Source: Chryseobacterium sp. 3008163 (lineage in GTDB: Bacteria > Bacteroidota > Bacteroidia > Flavobacteriales > Weeksellaceae). Taken from it: a DNA stretch of 64,000 nucleotides. The position numbers were made by a program, and so were the translations under genes. The notes beneath the pieces are model-generated. The model saw only the letters and a program-made list of their open reading frames with translations. It made no database searches and was not told where the DNA came from. The stretch spans positions 1,426,001 to 1,490,000 of the forward strand of contig NZ_CP033070.1 in assembly GCF_003669035.1 (NCBI RefSeq). The letters run 5' to 3'. How positions within the stretch are numbered: position 1 is the first letter of the stretch; each line of letters starts with the position of its first letter. Positions 5,297 to 13,936 of the stretch are shown piece by piece.

Positions 5297-5677
5297 TATA
5301 TTCTTGTTAAAAATTGTTTTTTTGAAAGATTAAAAACGTGTTGCTTTTAATTTTCGGTTGCAAAGTAAGTATGAAATTTTTTAACTCACAAATTTATTTT
5401 TCAATTAACTATTTGAAAATCAATTAATTACACCCAATTTTTAGAGTACAGAATTTCTGTCCGTAATATTTTACAGATATCATAATTACCTAAATGACTG
5501 TCTCTCATCGGGTTATTGATCACGCTTTATTTTCTTATTAATTGTTCATTATTGATTAAATAATTTTCACTTTTATGGTTGTTTTTTTTCATTCTAAATA
5601 ATTTCTGCCCTAAAAACATAAAAAACGCCCCGATCATCGAGGCGTTTTTGCAGTATTTTGATTAAATTTTTACGAGT
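5297..5677. other. Intergenic stretch between the two tiny genes
   Basis: Contains the -7-like box at 5361-5368 and the terminator at 5619-5650. A 26-codon open frame starting MRDSHLGNYDICKI lies near 5430-5510 on the minus strand, too short to call. Nothing else recognised. Confidence 0.5.
5619..5650 (-). terminator. Rho-independent terminator after the 42-residue gene
   Basis: Stem AAAAACGCC/GGCGTTTTT with an internal CGAT/ATCG helix. It begins 28 bases after the stop of the small gene at 5678-5806. Confidence 0.75.
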
Positions 5678-5806
5678 TTACAGTAAATAATTTTCAAAGC
5701 AAGCACATTTCGCCTCATCCAATATCATCCATTCATATCCAAACGATCCCTTTATTACAGGGCGATCGCATAGATTTAAACTGATATGTGCTCTTTGTAT
5801 TGTCAT
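5678..5806 (-). CDS. Small 42-residue protein, unknown function
   Basis: Starts ATG at 5804-5806 and reads MTIQRAHISLNLCDRP..., with a Cys-containing end (KCACFENYLL). A perfect -7 box TATCTTTG lies 13 bases upstream of the start codon and a terminator follows the stop, so this is a self-contained single-gene unit. No family recognised. Co-directional with the tRNA array and the RNA-repair cassette. Confidence 0.55.
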   Translation of the reverse strand: MTIQRAHISLNLCDRPVIKGSFGYEWMILDEAKCACFENYLL

Positions 5807-5819
5807 AATTTTATTGGTG

Positions 5820-5827
5820 CAAAGATA
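5820..5827 (-). promoter_or_regulatory. -7 box for the 42-residue gene
   Basis: TATCTTTG on the minus strand fits the Bacteroidota TAnnTTTG consensus exactly. It implies a very short 5' leader. Confidence 0.6.
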
Positions 5828-5855
5828 AATGTTTTTCTTAATTAATTGTTAATTT

Positions 5856-5946
5856 TGTCATTGCGAGAAGCAAAGCTAGGAAGCAATCTTGAGCATAAAA
5901 TGGGTTTATTTAATTTAGATTGCTTCACCTTCGGTTCGCAATGACA
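5856..5946. repeat. Extragenic palindrome (TGTCATTGCGA type)
   Basis: Arms TGTCATTGCGAGAAGCAAAG and AAGCAATCT are mirrored by AGATTGCTTC and TTCGCAATGACA, giving a roughly 90-bp imperfect palindrome at the 3' end of the MoxR operon. It may act as a terminator or processing hairpin. Confidence 0.75.
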
Positions 5947-5971
5947 GAAGCGTATTTTTATTTTTTTACTT

Positions 5972-6991
5972 CTAATTCCTAAACATTCTATTCCGTCCTG
6001 TTTTATACCTCGAAATATCTTTTAAAATCACTTCATCATCGGGATTGAAATGTTTTAATTCATTGACGATTTCGGAACGGCTGTTGATATTTTCTGCGAT
6101 GATATTGTAGGCAATATTTCTTGTGGGTTTTTGTAATCGCTGGTCTTTTTTAAACTCAATTTTCATGGCTTCCAGATATACCAATTTTTTGTCGGGAGAT
6201 GTGTTTTCATATAAATACTGAATTTCGTTTTCCAGTTGACCGATTTCAGGAATATTTGCAAAATAATTTTGAAGACAATTGAAGGCTTCTTTATTTTCCT
6301 TCCAGCCTTGTAAAAGTATTTGTTGGGCTTCGTTCGGTTTATCCATTTTATTGCGATATACCAAAGAGGCTTTTACCATCTGATGACTCTGTAGATAATC
6401 ATCTACTACCATTTGATAAAAGATCAATGCATTTTCAGAATCGTTGATTTCTTTGTATAAATCGCCTACTTTTTCTTTTTGCTGAAGCTCTTTGTATAAA
6501 ATAATTGCTTTATCATACTGTTTTGCTTTCACATAACAGTTGGCTGCATCCGCTTTACTTAATACTTTTTTCAAAAAAACAACTGCTGCTTCGTTATAAA
6601 AACCGCCTTCCTCTAATGTTGCGGCAGCACGATAATTATCTTTTAAAAGATTCATGTAAACGATAGCCGCTTTTTTGTATTCGTTATCTTCAATGTGTTT
6701 TCTGGCTATATCTTCATATATACTTCGCAGCTTGTCAAACAATGAAGTATCTATAGACAAACCACCACCTCCATAATTCTTTGTTGCAGGAGGCTGAGGA
6801 TCTTTCTCTTGATTCTGCAGAAGAACGATAAGCACAATGGCAGCAGCGGCAAAAAATATAAATTTGAACAAACTTACTATAACAGTTGCGAGATCTGTTT
6901 GAGATAATTGTGCAAAAATCGCAATCACCTTAAAAATTACAAGAACAAAAAAGGCCGTCAAAAACTTTTCTATAAACTTTTGCTTTTTCAT
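5972..6991 (-). CDS. Membrane-anchored TPR-like protein of the MoxR/vWA operon
   Basis: 339 residues. Two hydrophobic segments near the N-terminus (about 10-30 and 38-60) are followed by a polar PPATKNYGGGG linker and a long helical region from about 85. Repeated A-A-Y and Y-K-A-A motifs (YKKAAIVYMNLL, YNEAAVVFLKKV, YDKAIILYKEL) indicate TPR-like repeats. Overlaps the upstream gene by 4 bases. Last gene of the operon. It probably scaffolds the complex at the membrane on the cytoplasmic side; this is inference. Confidence 0.7.
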   Translation of the reverse strand: MKKQKFIEKFLTAFFVLVIFKVIAIFAQLSQTDLATVIVSLFKFIFFAAAAIVLIVLLQNQEKDPQPPATKNYGGGGLSIDTSLFDKLRSIYEDIARKHIEDNEYKKAAIVYMNLLKDNYRAAATLEEGGFYNEAAVVFLKKVLSKADAANCYVKAKQYDKAIILYKELQQKEKVGDLYKEINDSENALIFYQMVVDDYLQSHQMVKASLVYRNKMDKPNEAQQILLQGWKENKEAFNCLQNYFANIPEIGQLENEIQYLYENTSPDKKLVYLEAMKIEFKKDQRLQKPTRNIAYNIIAENINSRSEIVNELKHFNPDDEVILKDISRYKTGRNRMFRN

Positions 6992-7557
6992 TTCTTTCCT
7001 GATTTTAAAACATCCATATCTTCACTGAATAAACGGTAAAGAAGAACAATGACTCCAATAATTAATATCCAAACCAGCCAATTGTATCCGAAAGCAGCAA
7101 TCAAAGGATAGAAAATATACAGCAAGGTACTTCCCAATATGACAATCAGAATCAGTTTAATGCTTTCTGAAACATAACTCCCACCCATGTCAAATGGCTT
7201 TTTCCTGATAAAATAAGAATACGCGCCCACAAGACCTACAACGGCAAGCAACAACCAGACAATTTCGGAAAAGGAAATCTCTTTTTTAACATGAGCACCA
7301 TCTGGTGCTTTTAATGCATCATTCTGCACATTATCATTGAATACGATTTGAGGATTAGTTTCATAGTCTGTGCCATAAATCCTTGCAAGAGAATCGTTGA
7401 TTATTATTTTTCTCATTTCCAGAATATCATCTGCAAGAAGTTCTTTAGATATTTTAGACATCTTGTTTGATGGGTCTTTCTGAATAGAATCCAGAATTTT
7501 TTTATGGTAATTTCTTGTTTTAAGATCTACTACATGTTCTATTTTTTTCAGGTACAT
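6988..7557 (-). CDS. Small membrane protein of the MoxR/vWA operon
   Basis: 189 residues. The soluble, charged N-terminal half (about 1-95) is followed by three hydrophobic helices at about 96-115, 130-150 and 155-175, and a charged tail. No catalytic motif recognised. Overlaps the upstream gene by 10 bases and the downstream gene by 4, so translation is probably coupled. Conserved partners of this kind accompany MoxR/vWA ternary systems, but the specific family is not identified here. Confidence 0.65.
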   Translation of the reverse strand: MYLKKIEHVVDLKTRNYHKKILDSIQKDPSNKMSKISKELLADDILEMRKIIINDSLARIYGTDYETNPQIVFNDNVQNDALKAPDGAHVKKEISFSEIVWLLLAVVGLVGAYSYFIRKKPFDMGGSYVSESIKLILIVILGSTLLYIFYPLIAAFGYNWLVWILIIGVIVLLYRLFSEDMDVLKSGKK

Positions 7558-8669
7558 TTTTTTAATGAATCTCTGAATTTCTTTTCTTTGGCTCTGTATT
7601 CTTCAATTTTCCAAAGCATTGCTGCTTTTCCTTCTCTAGTATTGAAGGTTTGTTTATAATCATTAACCAGCCATCTTCTTTCATTTCCAAATACAGAATC
7701 AACCTTCATATCAATAGCGGTAAAACCTGATTGAAAAATCAGTCCTTCGTTATTTTCTGTCTCTGGAGCCATTTCAACAGTGCTCTCGTTATACAAATCT
7801 GTAGAAACCTGTTCATTTCTCGCGTGGTTTTTACCAAATTCAAAAGCAAAAATAATGATCACAATAAGTGCTAAGAAAACGGCAAACATCTTTTGTGCCC
7901 CTGTCATTTTCAATGGTGATCTTTTATTTTGCGTTCCATCATCTTTATCACCTCCGGCTCCGCCAAACATTCCCCAATCAAAATTTCCGAAACCACCTCG
8001 CAATGTAGAATGAATATCTAATGGAATCCCTAAATAAACCGCCCGCTCAGGATATTTTGTAATGTATTCTATATATTTCAAAATCTCGGCCTGATCTCCA
8101 ACTTTTAGCTTTTCCATATCGAATGGAAGATTTTTCATCCAATCTTCATCAGTTGTAGGATTAAGAAGCTGCTCAAGCAACTCATCATCATTCATATCCA
8201 CTTTAAAGCTTCTGATTTTTTGTGGAATGAAAACACTATTTGACGGCTTTTTTAATTTTGCTTTTGTTTCCGGCGATTTCTGTAATAATGTGACCCAATC
8301 TATTGTTTTATTTAATTTAACAAATCCGAAATCAGGATGCATGATGATATATTGAGCATCAATATTTTTCCAGTCTTCTGAATTTATCTTGGGATAAAAA
8401 TCTGTGTTTTCTGGAATGAACAATTGATTATCAAAACATTGAAAATAAGAATTCTTCCCAATTTCCTCGGGAGCTTGACCTCCAAAAATAAGAAAACAGC
8501 CATACAAAACATTAGGTTCAAGAGAAGGAATAGCAAAGGTCTGCACAACATTCAGATCAATTCCCAATGATTCTATTTCACGAAACCATACCAAAGGTGA
8601 AGCACTTCTGATGAGAAGGCCTCTTTTGGGATAACTGTTTTTCGGAAAGGGTTTAATCTTCAACTCCAT
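7548..8669 (-). CDS. MoxR/vWA ternary-system protein with one membrane helix
   Basis: 373 residues. The N-terminal soluble domain (about 1-230) starts MELKIKPFPKNSYPKRGLLI. A Gly/Asp-rich linker follows (GMFGGAGGDKDDG), then one strong membrane helix (about 262-280) and a C-terminal charged domain ending FRDSLKKCT. It resembles the accessory (bpX-type) proteins found between the vWA and membrane genes of MoxR-vWA-beta-propeller systems. Overlaps the vWA gene by 17 bases. No enzymatic motif seen. Confidence 0.62.
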   Translation of the reverse strand: MELKIKPFPKNSYPKRGLLIRSASPLVWFREIESLGIDLNVVQTFAIPSLEPNVLYGCFLIFGGQAPEEIGKNSYFQCFDNQLFIPENTDFYPKINSEDWKNIDAQYIIMHPDFGFVKLNKTIDWVTLLQKSPETKAKLKKPSNSVFIPQKIRSFKVDMNDDELLEQLLNPTTDEDWMKNLPFDMEKLKVGDQAEILKYIEYITKYPERAVYLGIPLDIHSTLRGGFGNFDWGMFGGAGGDKDDGTQNKRSPLKMTGAQKMFAVFLALIVIIIFAFEFGKNHARNEQVSTDLYNESTVEMAPETENNEGLIFQSGFTAIDMKVDSVFGNERRWLVNDYKQTFNTREGKAAMLWKIEEYRAKEKKFRDSLKKCT

Positions 8670-11052
8670 ACTCCAATACTTGATCTATAAAAGGTTGTAG
8701 GTAATTTTCATACATTTCTGCAATCGTTTTTACCTTCAGCAGAGTATGATCCGGTAAAAAATATTCATAACCGCCAAATTCTGTTTCAGAAGCCAAAGCC
8801 ATTCCGGTATGCGTTGAAGTCGGCATATAAAATTCGGGAATATTGGCATTAATACTTCTGAAAGTAAGCATTCCGCGAGAATCTGCAACAATTTCGCTTC
8901 CGTCTGAAAAAGTGAACTTATTTTTATTCTGATTGGCAACCATCACAATGGGAGATTGGTTTTTATACTGCGCCATTGAACTTCCCCAAAACTTTAATTC
9001 ATATTTAGAAATCACCAAATTATTATTTTCATTAATTCCAATCGTGGTAAAGTTGCTGGTAAATTTATAATTGTTCTGCTTTAATTTATCGACTTCAATC
9101 TTTACTTTTTCTATATTTTTATGAATTTCAGGATCATTTCTCACCAAATCTACAGATACTTCACCTTCAAGATTAATCATAAAAATAGTCGGCAAATTAT
9201 TTTGATGCAAATAAAAATATCTGTCAAAATAGACCAATTCCATATTTAACGGAACATTAAAACCGGAAACATTAAGCTCGGAATATTCTTTAGTTTCAAT
9301 ATTCAGTTTTGAAATGAGTTTTTTATCCTGTTGATATTGACATAAAATAAACTGTTGCTGTTTATTTTTAGCCAAAGCAAATATTCCTTTGTCTTTCACA
9401 GATATATTTTCAAACAAAACCTCGCAGCCACGGAGAATTTTATAAATTTCATAATAATCTCTATTGTAATAATTATCTGAAAGGTATGTTCTCAGCAATT
9501 GCTTTTTACTGCTTAAAATAAAAAATTCTCCTTCATACATAAACTTTGCAATCTGTTGCTGCGGAAGTGGAAAAAGTAAAGGATAATTGAGAGGGACATC
9601 TGTTTTTTCACCTTTAATATTCTGGCTCACTGACCTTTTACTTTTTCGGTGTGGAGGATCTGCCCAAAGTTCCTTCAGCGGAAGTATTATCTTTTGAATG
9701 TGCTTTCTTGCTCCTAGATGGTGTTTATAAAAATTCAGTTCGCCATCTGCAGACGTGGTTACCAAAAACTTAAGTCGATTTCTGTTTTCATGAATCACTT
9801 TTTGCAGATTTTCATTCGCTAAATTTTCATGATTGGTGATAAAGAAAACTTCCAGATCTTTTTCTGTACGTTCTTTTTTAAAGAATAAATCTAATGCTTC
9901 CGAAACATCTAATGTTCCGCTTACCAAATTCAGATTTTCAATAACCTCTTCCACAAGGTCTAATGTCATAGCAATGCTTGATTGTCCCAAGGCATACACC
10001 TTACACTCCGAATGTGCTTTCGGATGTTTGATCACGGCAAGAGCCGAAGCGAAAGACAATACTTTCGGAGTTCCCCAGTTTTTCAGGGAAGTATCTATTA
10101 AAATAATTCTTTCAAAAACATTTTCTTCGGGCGGAATTTCGCGTTGAATATACAATGCTTCATTATTCGCCACACGGTTCATAAAAACCTCATCTTCATT
10201 GGCAAATTCTGACAACAGCATTCTGTGAAGATCTCCTTTGTTGGTAATATCTGAAACGCCGCCAATTGGTTGTGCACCGGGAGAAAGATGCCGCATCGGG
10301 ATTTTCAGACCGCTCCAGATTCTTTTAATTAAACTTCCGATCTGAAAAGTTTTAGGTTCTTCAATAAGCTCCTGAATAAAGTCTTTTTCAGATTCTGTTG
10401 TCGTTTGCTGTTCTCCTATTTCTTCTTTAATTTCCGGTTCGTCAACCAAACCACGCATGGCCTTAATAATTGATTCTGTCGTCGGAAATTTTTTATGAAT
10501 AAATGATAGTGTCTCAATATCTTTATGGTAAATATCTTTTGTCAGTGGAAGCTTGTGCGCAGCATCAGCAATCTTATGAGGTCCTCTGTAATAAGAGGTC
10601 AAAATGTATTCTGAGTCTTCAGCAGAAACCGAGTAACCAGAATCTTTAAAAATAGTCTGAAAAAGATTGATCCTGTTTTGCCCTTTCTTCATCGAATCCC
10701 CTATTTTGCTAAGATTTTCAAGCAATTGACAGGCGTTTTGAATATCCAGATTAAATGTACTCCTTTCCTCAGTTCTATATTTTCTCAAAAAATAAAAAAT
10801 TCCATCCAGATTCAGATAGCCGTCCTGAGTTGCATACATTGTCAGAAGAAAAGCTCCGAAAGGCGGAAAACCTTGTGATTGGAGTTCTTTTAAAACCTCT
10901 ATAATATACGGTCTGTAAGCAATCGCACCTCCTCCATGAGAAACAGAAATCAGATTATTCTCAAGATATCCCGACGGATCACGGGCATCCTTATCTGTGA
11001 TCCACTCCCAGAAATAATCTTCGTATGATTGAAAATAACTTACTACATCCAT
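8653..11052 (-). CDS. vWA plus beta-propeller-like protein of the MoxR ternary system
   Basis: 799 residues. The N-terminal helical region (about 1-230) is followed by a vWA domain at about 310-470 starting ERIILIDTSLKNWG. The MIDAS motif DxSxS reads DTSLK, so its last Ser is lost and metal binding may be weakened. The C-terminal third (about 490-799) is beta-rich with repeated blades (for example FAEGxx-like F-S-D-G-S and GGYEYFLPDHTLLKV), consistent with a propeller. MoxR ATPases typically remodel or load a partner vWA protein, and the adjacent moxR-type gene supports this. Overlaps both neighbours. Conflict or stress role is proposed for the family, not shown here. Confidence 0.7.
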   Translation of the reverse strand: MDVVSYFQSYEDYFWEWITDKDARDPSGYLENNLISVSHGGGAIAYRPYIIEVLKELQSQGFPPFGAFLLTMYATQDGYLNLDGIFYFLRKYRTEERSTFNLDIQNACQLLENLSKIGDSMKKGQNRINLFQTIFKDSGYSVSAEDSEYILTSYYRGPHKIADAAHKLPLTKDIYHKDIETLSFIHKKFPTTESIIKAMRGLVDEPEIKEEIGEQQTTTESEKDFIQELIEEPKTFQIGSLIKRIWSGLKIPMRHLSPGAQPIGGVSDITNKGDLHRMLLSEFANEDEVFMNRVANNEALYIQREIPPEENVFERIILIDTSLKNWGTPKVLSFASALAVIKHPKAHSECKVYALGQSSIAMTLDLVEEVIENLNLVSGTLDVSEALDLFFKKERTEKDLEVFFITNHENLANENLQKVIHENRNRLKFLVTTSADGELNFYKHHLGARKHIQKIILPLKELWADPPHRKSKRSVSQNIKGEKTDVPLNYPLLFPLPQQQIAKFMYEGEFFILSSKKQLLRTYLSDNYYNRDYYEIYKILRGCEVLFENISVKDKGIFALAKNKQQQFILCQYQQDKKLISKLNIETKEYSELNVSGFNVPLNMELVYFDRYFYLHQNNLPTIFMINLEGEVSVDLVRNDPEIHKNIEKVKIEVDKLKQNNYKFTSNFTTIGINENNNLVISKYELKFWGSSMAQYKNQSPIVMVANQNKNKFTFSDGSEIVADSRGMLTFRSINANIPEFYMPTSTHTGMALASETEFGGYEYFLPDHTLLKVKTIAEMYENYLQPFIDQVLEYGVED

Positions 11053-11786
11053 TCTCTTGCTTTTTGAGTCAAACGGAATGAGCTTACGGAGAGTTTCCTG
11101 AAATCATTTTTATCAATAGCCAAATAACTTCCGTTTTCACTCCAGACCATTAGTTTATCGGAATCTTTGTTATATTTTTTGTGTAAAAGTGAGCTCAGAT
11201 TTTTAAATTCAAAATCAAATCCGCTTGGTAAAAGATGATTGTCTTTCATCCAAAAAGTCTTCCCCGGAAAGCCTAACAACGGATTTCCTAAAAATAATGC
11301 TTTGTCATCGATGATCATCCATTGCAGTTTTTCGAGCTTAAATTTCGGAAGTTCAATGATTTTATCTTTAACATCATCAATTGAACATAAAAGTGCTGCT
11401 GCAGGATATTCATTTTCTCCTTTCTTGAGATGAACTTCAATCTTTTCCTCAATTCCGAAAAAATTATTATTTGAAACAGGAAAAGTCAGCTTTAATGCCT
11501 TATCGATCGGTGACCAAAGTAAGCCTGTTCTCACTTTTTTACTTGGAACCAATGCATTTTTTCTGAATAAAAGTCCGTTCTTTAATTCATACAATATAAA
11601 ATTGGGAAGCTGCCTCAATTCCGAAGAAACAGCTTGTTCAGCGGTAAAGCCTTTCAGCCAGATAAGATCATCATCTCCCGCAATCTGAATATTTTTCCAA
11701 TCGCGGATTACCCCTAAAGAATATTCATCTTTACGGGAAATCTCAGCCCAAAATTCTTTTAAGCGCTCTGAAGAATCTTCTGCCAT
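11043..11786 (-). CDS. MoxR/vWA ternary-system accessory protein
   Basis: 247 residues, no signal peptide and no membrane segment. Begins MAEDSSERLKEFWAEIS and is mixed alpha/beta with beta-rich middle strands (VRTGLLWSPIDKALKLTFPV). Overlaps the MoxR gene by 28 bases and the vWA gene by 10, placing it between the ATPase and its presumed vWA partner. Likely one of the bpX-type adaptor domains; exact family not identified. Confidence 0.6.
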   Translation of the reverse strand: MAEDSSERLKEFWAEISRKDEYSLGVIRDWKNIQIAGDDDLIWLKGFTAEQAVSSELRQLPNFILYELKNGLLFRKNALVPSKKVRTGLLWSPIDKALKLTFPVSNNNFFGIEEKIEVHLKKGENEYPAAALLCSIDDVKDKIIELPKFKLEKLQWMIIDDKALFLGNPLLGFPGKTFWMKDNHLLPSGFDFEFKNLSSLLHKKYNKDSDKLMVWSENGSYLAIDKNDFRKLSVSSFRLTQKAREWM

Positions 11787-12892
11787 AAGCTTTCAATTTC
11801 TTTTTGAATATACTGTTTCTGTTCTCCATTGGCGATCCAATCGCAACGGGTTTGAAGATATCTCAGTTTGTCTTTTATAACATTTTGTTCTTCGAAGCTC
11901 AAACTCCCGTTTTCCCATTGATCAGACAGTATCTTCACATCTTTCATCACTTCTTCAGGATTCGGAGTTTTGTTCTGCAATGCCTGCGGATGAGATTTCG
12001 GATTGTCGTCCTTTTCAATAACTCTGTTGATGATTCCTTCCAGAATTTCAATCTGTTCTTCGGTATCCCAAATATGTTTTAACACCCATAAATCCGAAAG
12101 AATGGCTTCATTTCTACCACAGATTAATGCACTTGCGGCGATCAAATTCTGCATTTTCACCGCTCTACGATCCGAAATGGTAATTCCCGTATTGCGAAGG
12201 CTGATAATGGCATTAAGATATGCTTCATAAATTGGCTTTAAATCTACAGTTTTGCATAATCCCTGAAGTTCTTTTATCTCATGAGCCAAAATTTCAGGAA
12301 TGTCTGAATCTATATCGTTTTCAAGTTTTCTTCCTGCCAAAAGAACTTGCTGAAGAAGATCAGGATGTACGTAATCTACATTGATTCTCACAAGAAAACG
12401 ATCGAATAATGCATTCAATGCTTCATCTTCGGGAAGAACATTGCTTGCGCCCACGAACATTAATGCAGGTAAATGTTTCGTTTCTTTTCCTCTTTTGAAA
12501 ATCTTTTCGTTCAAAGCCATCAAAAGCGAATTCAGAATCGCCGAGTTCGCATTAAAAATTTCATCAAGAAAAACCAGCGAAGCTTCCGGCATCATCCCGT
12601 CTGTATTGGTGAAAAGTTCTCCCTCTTTCAGCTTCCTGATATCGAAAGGTCCGAAAATCTCGTTCGGTTCTGTAAATCTGGTTAAAAGATATTCGAAGTT
12701 TTTGCCATCTTTTAAGGTTTTCGCTAATGTTCTTACCAAAGCGGATTTTGCTGTTCCCGGAGGTCCGTACAAAAATGCATTTTCCCTTGCCAGCAAACAG
12801 ATTCCGAGTAAATCTACGACGTCATTTTTCCCAACGAAAGTATCTTTGACGTAGTTAAGAACATTATTTAGTTTTTCAATATTTTGAGTCAT
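11759..12892 (-). CDS. MoxR-family AAA+ ATPase
   Basis: 377 residues. Walker A GPPGTAKSALVR at about 43-54, Walker B ASLVFLDEIF at about 104-113, sensor-1 region FVGASN, and the arginine-finger segment LFDRFLVR. The C-terminal part (about 280-377) forms a helical lid and tail. MoxR/RavA proteins act as chaperone-like motors on vWA-domain partners; the partner here is the 799-residue protein two genes downstream. Second gene of the operon, overlapping the first by 17 bases. All key motifs are intact. Confidence 0.88.
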   Translation of the reverse strand: MTQNIEKLNNVLNYVKDTFVGKNDVVDLLGICLLARENAFLYGPPGTAKSALVRTLAKTLKDGKNFEYLLTRFTEPNEIFGPFDIRKLKEGELFTNTDGMMPEASLVFLDEIFNANSAILNSLLMALNEKIFKRGKETKHLPALMFVGASNVLPEDEALNALFDRFLVRINVDYVHPDLLQQVLLAGRKLENDIDSDIPEILAHEIKELQGLCKTVDLKPIYEAYLNAIISLRNTGITISDRRAVKMQNLIAASALICGRNEAILSDLWVLKHIWDTEEQIEILEGIINRVIEKDDNPKSHPQALQNKTPNPEEVMKDVKILSDQWENGSLSFEEQNVIKDKLRYLQTRCDWIANGEQKQYIQKEIESLWQKILQSA

Positions 12893-13535
12893 GATGATCA
12901 GTGTTATTTATTTTTAATTCTTTCCAGAAAACATTTTTATACCATCCGAATTCTGCAGTCAGCAAAGCGTTGATGTATGGAATTTCAGCCAGTCTGTAGA
13001 CTTTATTTTCTACAATTCTTTCGAGATAGAGTTTCCTGTATGTTTTATCTTGAAGCTCTTGTTCCCAATTAAGTTTTTCTAAATCTAAATCTGCCTCAAT
13101 CCCGGAATAATGAAACTGTTGCAAAATAGTTTCAAGAAGTGGAATCAGCGGATCATCTGCATCCAGATTTTTCAGAGCTATAATAATCTGAGGCAAAAAT
13201 CTCAGTGATAAATCCGCAGATAATTTTGATGAAAGTGTAAATTTCCCTTTAAATGGCGAAATCAACCGAGCAAGATCTTTTTCTGTATTTTCACGAACAA
13301 GATAAAGCTGCACGCTGTGATACAAAATTTTTGCTGCCCAAACTGCAGAATCTCTATCAAACGCAATCTGATCAGATAAAAATTCAAGTCCTTCTTTTTC
13401 AAATTCAGTTTCAAAATATGCTGCCGCTTCCTGCTCCTCTTTGGGAGAGATCTTTTTTACTTCTTCAAAAATAGTAATACATTCTTCTTTCCGAAGCAGA
13501 AATAAAGTGTCTAAAAATGGGGATTTCATTTCCAT
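12876..13535 (-). CDS. First gene of the MoxR/vWA operon, accessory protein
   Basis: 219 residues, acidic and helical, no signal peptide or membrane segment; no catalytic motif recognised. The start may be the ATG at 13535 (MEMKSPF) or the second at 13529 (MKSPF). A TATTTTTG -7 box at 13543-13550 sits so close that the transcript leader is very short, which favours the second ATG. Overlaps the MoxR gene. By position it is the N-terminal accessory component seen in ternary MoxR systems. Confidence 0.6.
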   Translation of the reverse strand: MEMKSPFLDTLFLLRKEECITIFEEVKKISPKEEQEAAAYFETEFEKEGLEFLSDQIAFDRDSAVWAAKILYHSVQLYLVRENTEKDLARLISPFKGKFTLSSKLSADLSLRFLPQIIIALKNLDADDPLIPLLETILQQFHYSGIEADLDLEKLNWEQELQDKTYRKLYLERIVENKVYRLAEIPYINALLTAEFGWYKNVFWKELKINNTDHHDSKY

Positions 13536-13542
13536 GATATGA

Positions 13543-13550
13543 CAAAAATA
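13543..13550 (-). promoter_or_regulatory. -7 box of the MoxR/vWA operon
   Basis: TATTTTTG on the minus strand, an exact TAnnTTTG match 8 bases before the first possible ATG. Confidence 0.5.
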
Positions 13551-13707
13551 TAATTATTTTGCTGAGAATAAAACTTTAAATCAAGGATTAAGAATTAAAT
13601 TTTATTCCATTTGCTTTAATTTATCGAAATATTTATAATTCAAAATTAAGAGGGAGGCATCGCCAGCACAATTCAGGAGACAAGTTTCTGAGAATGCTGA
13701 TTTTGCC

Positions 13708-13824
13708 TTTTCCTAGCCCTGATCGCAGCATTTGTTTGAGCTCATTTTTCGTGTTTCGGCGCGGCGGCTTGCCGTCGCGCCGAAACACGAAAAATAGCGA
13801 TTGCGGAGAGCAGGAAATAGCTCC
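13708..13824. repeat. Extragenic palindrome family R4, copy 1
   Basis: Outer shell TAGCCCTGATCGCAG ... GAGCTC and GCGGAGAGCAGGAAATAGCT surrounds an inner palindrome at 13744-13795 (ATTTTTCGTGTTTCGGCGCG and its complement). A second element at 18754-18854 shares the shell style but has a different core. Confidence 0.75.
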
Positions 13825-13908
13825 TAAATATGAGTAATGAATAATTGGCAATGCGCAGTTGGAATTGGTTTACTATTTTGTTTCATGCAATACCATTTAA
13901 AAAGTTTT

Positions 13909-13916
13909 TATCTTTG
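13909..13916 (+). promoter_or_regulatory. -7 box of deoD
   Basis: TATCTTTG, exact TAnnTTTG match 20 bases before the ATG at 13937. Confidence 0.6.
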
Positions 13917-13936
13917 CTGAAATTTAAAACAAAAAT

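Larger units (their letters stand above)
13536..13936. other. Divergent intergenic region, MoxR operon / deoD
   Basis: Holds the -7 boxes of both flanking units (13543-13550 minus, 13909-13916 plus) and an extragenic palindrome at 13708-13824. The open frames over the palindrome are by-products of its GC-rich inverted core. Confidence 0.7.

Noticed and set aside
13633..13851. 72-codon frame over the palindrome upstream of deoD
   Set aside because: It exists only because the inverted GC-rich core is open in several frames; no start signal or family.
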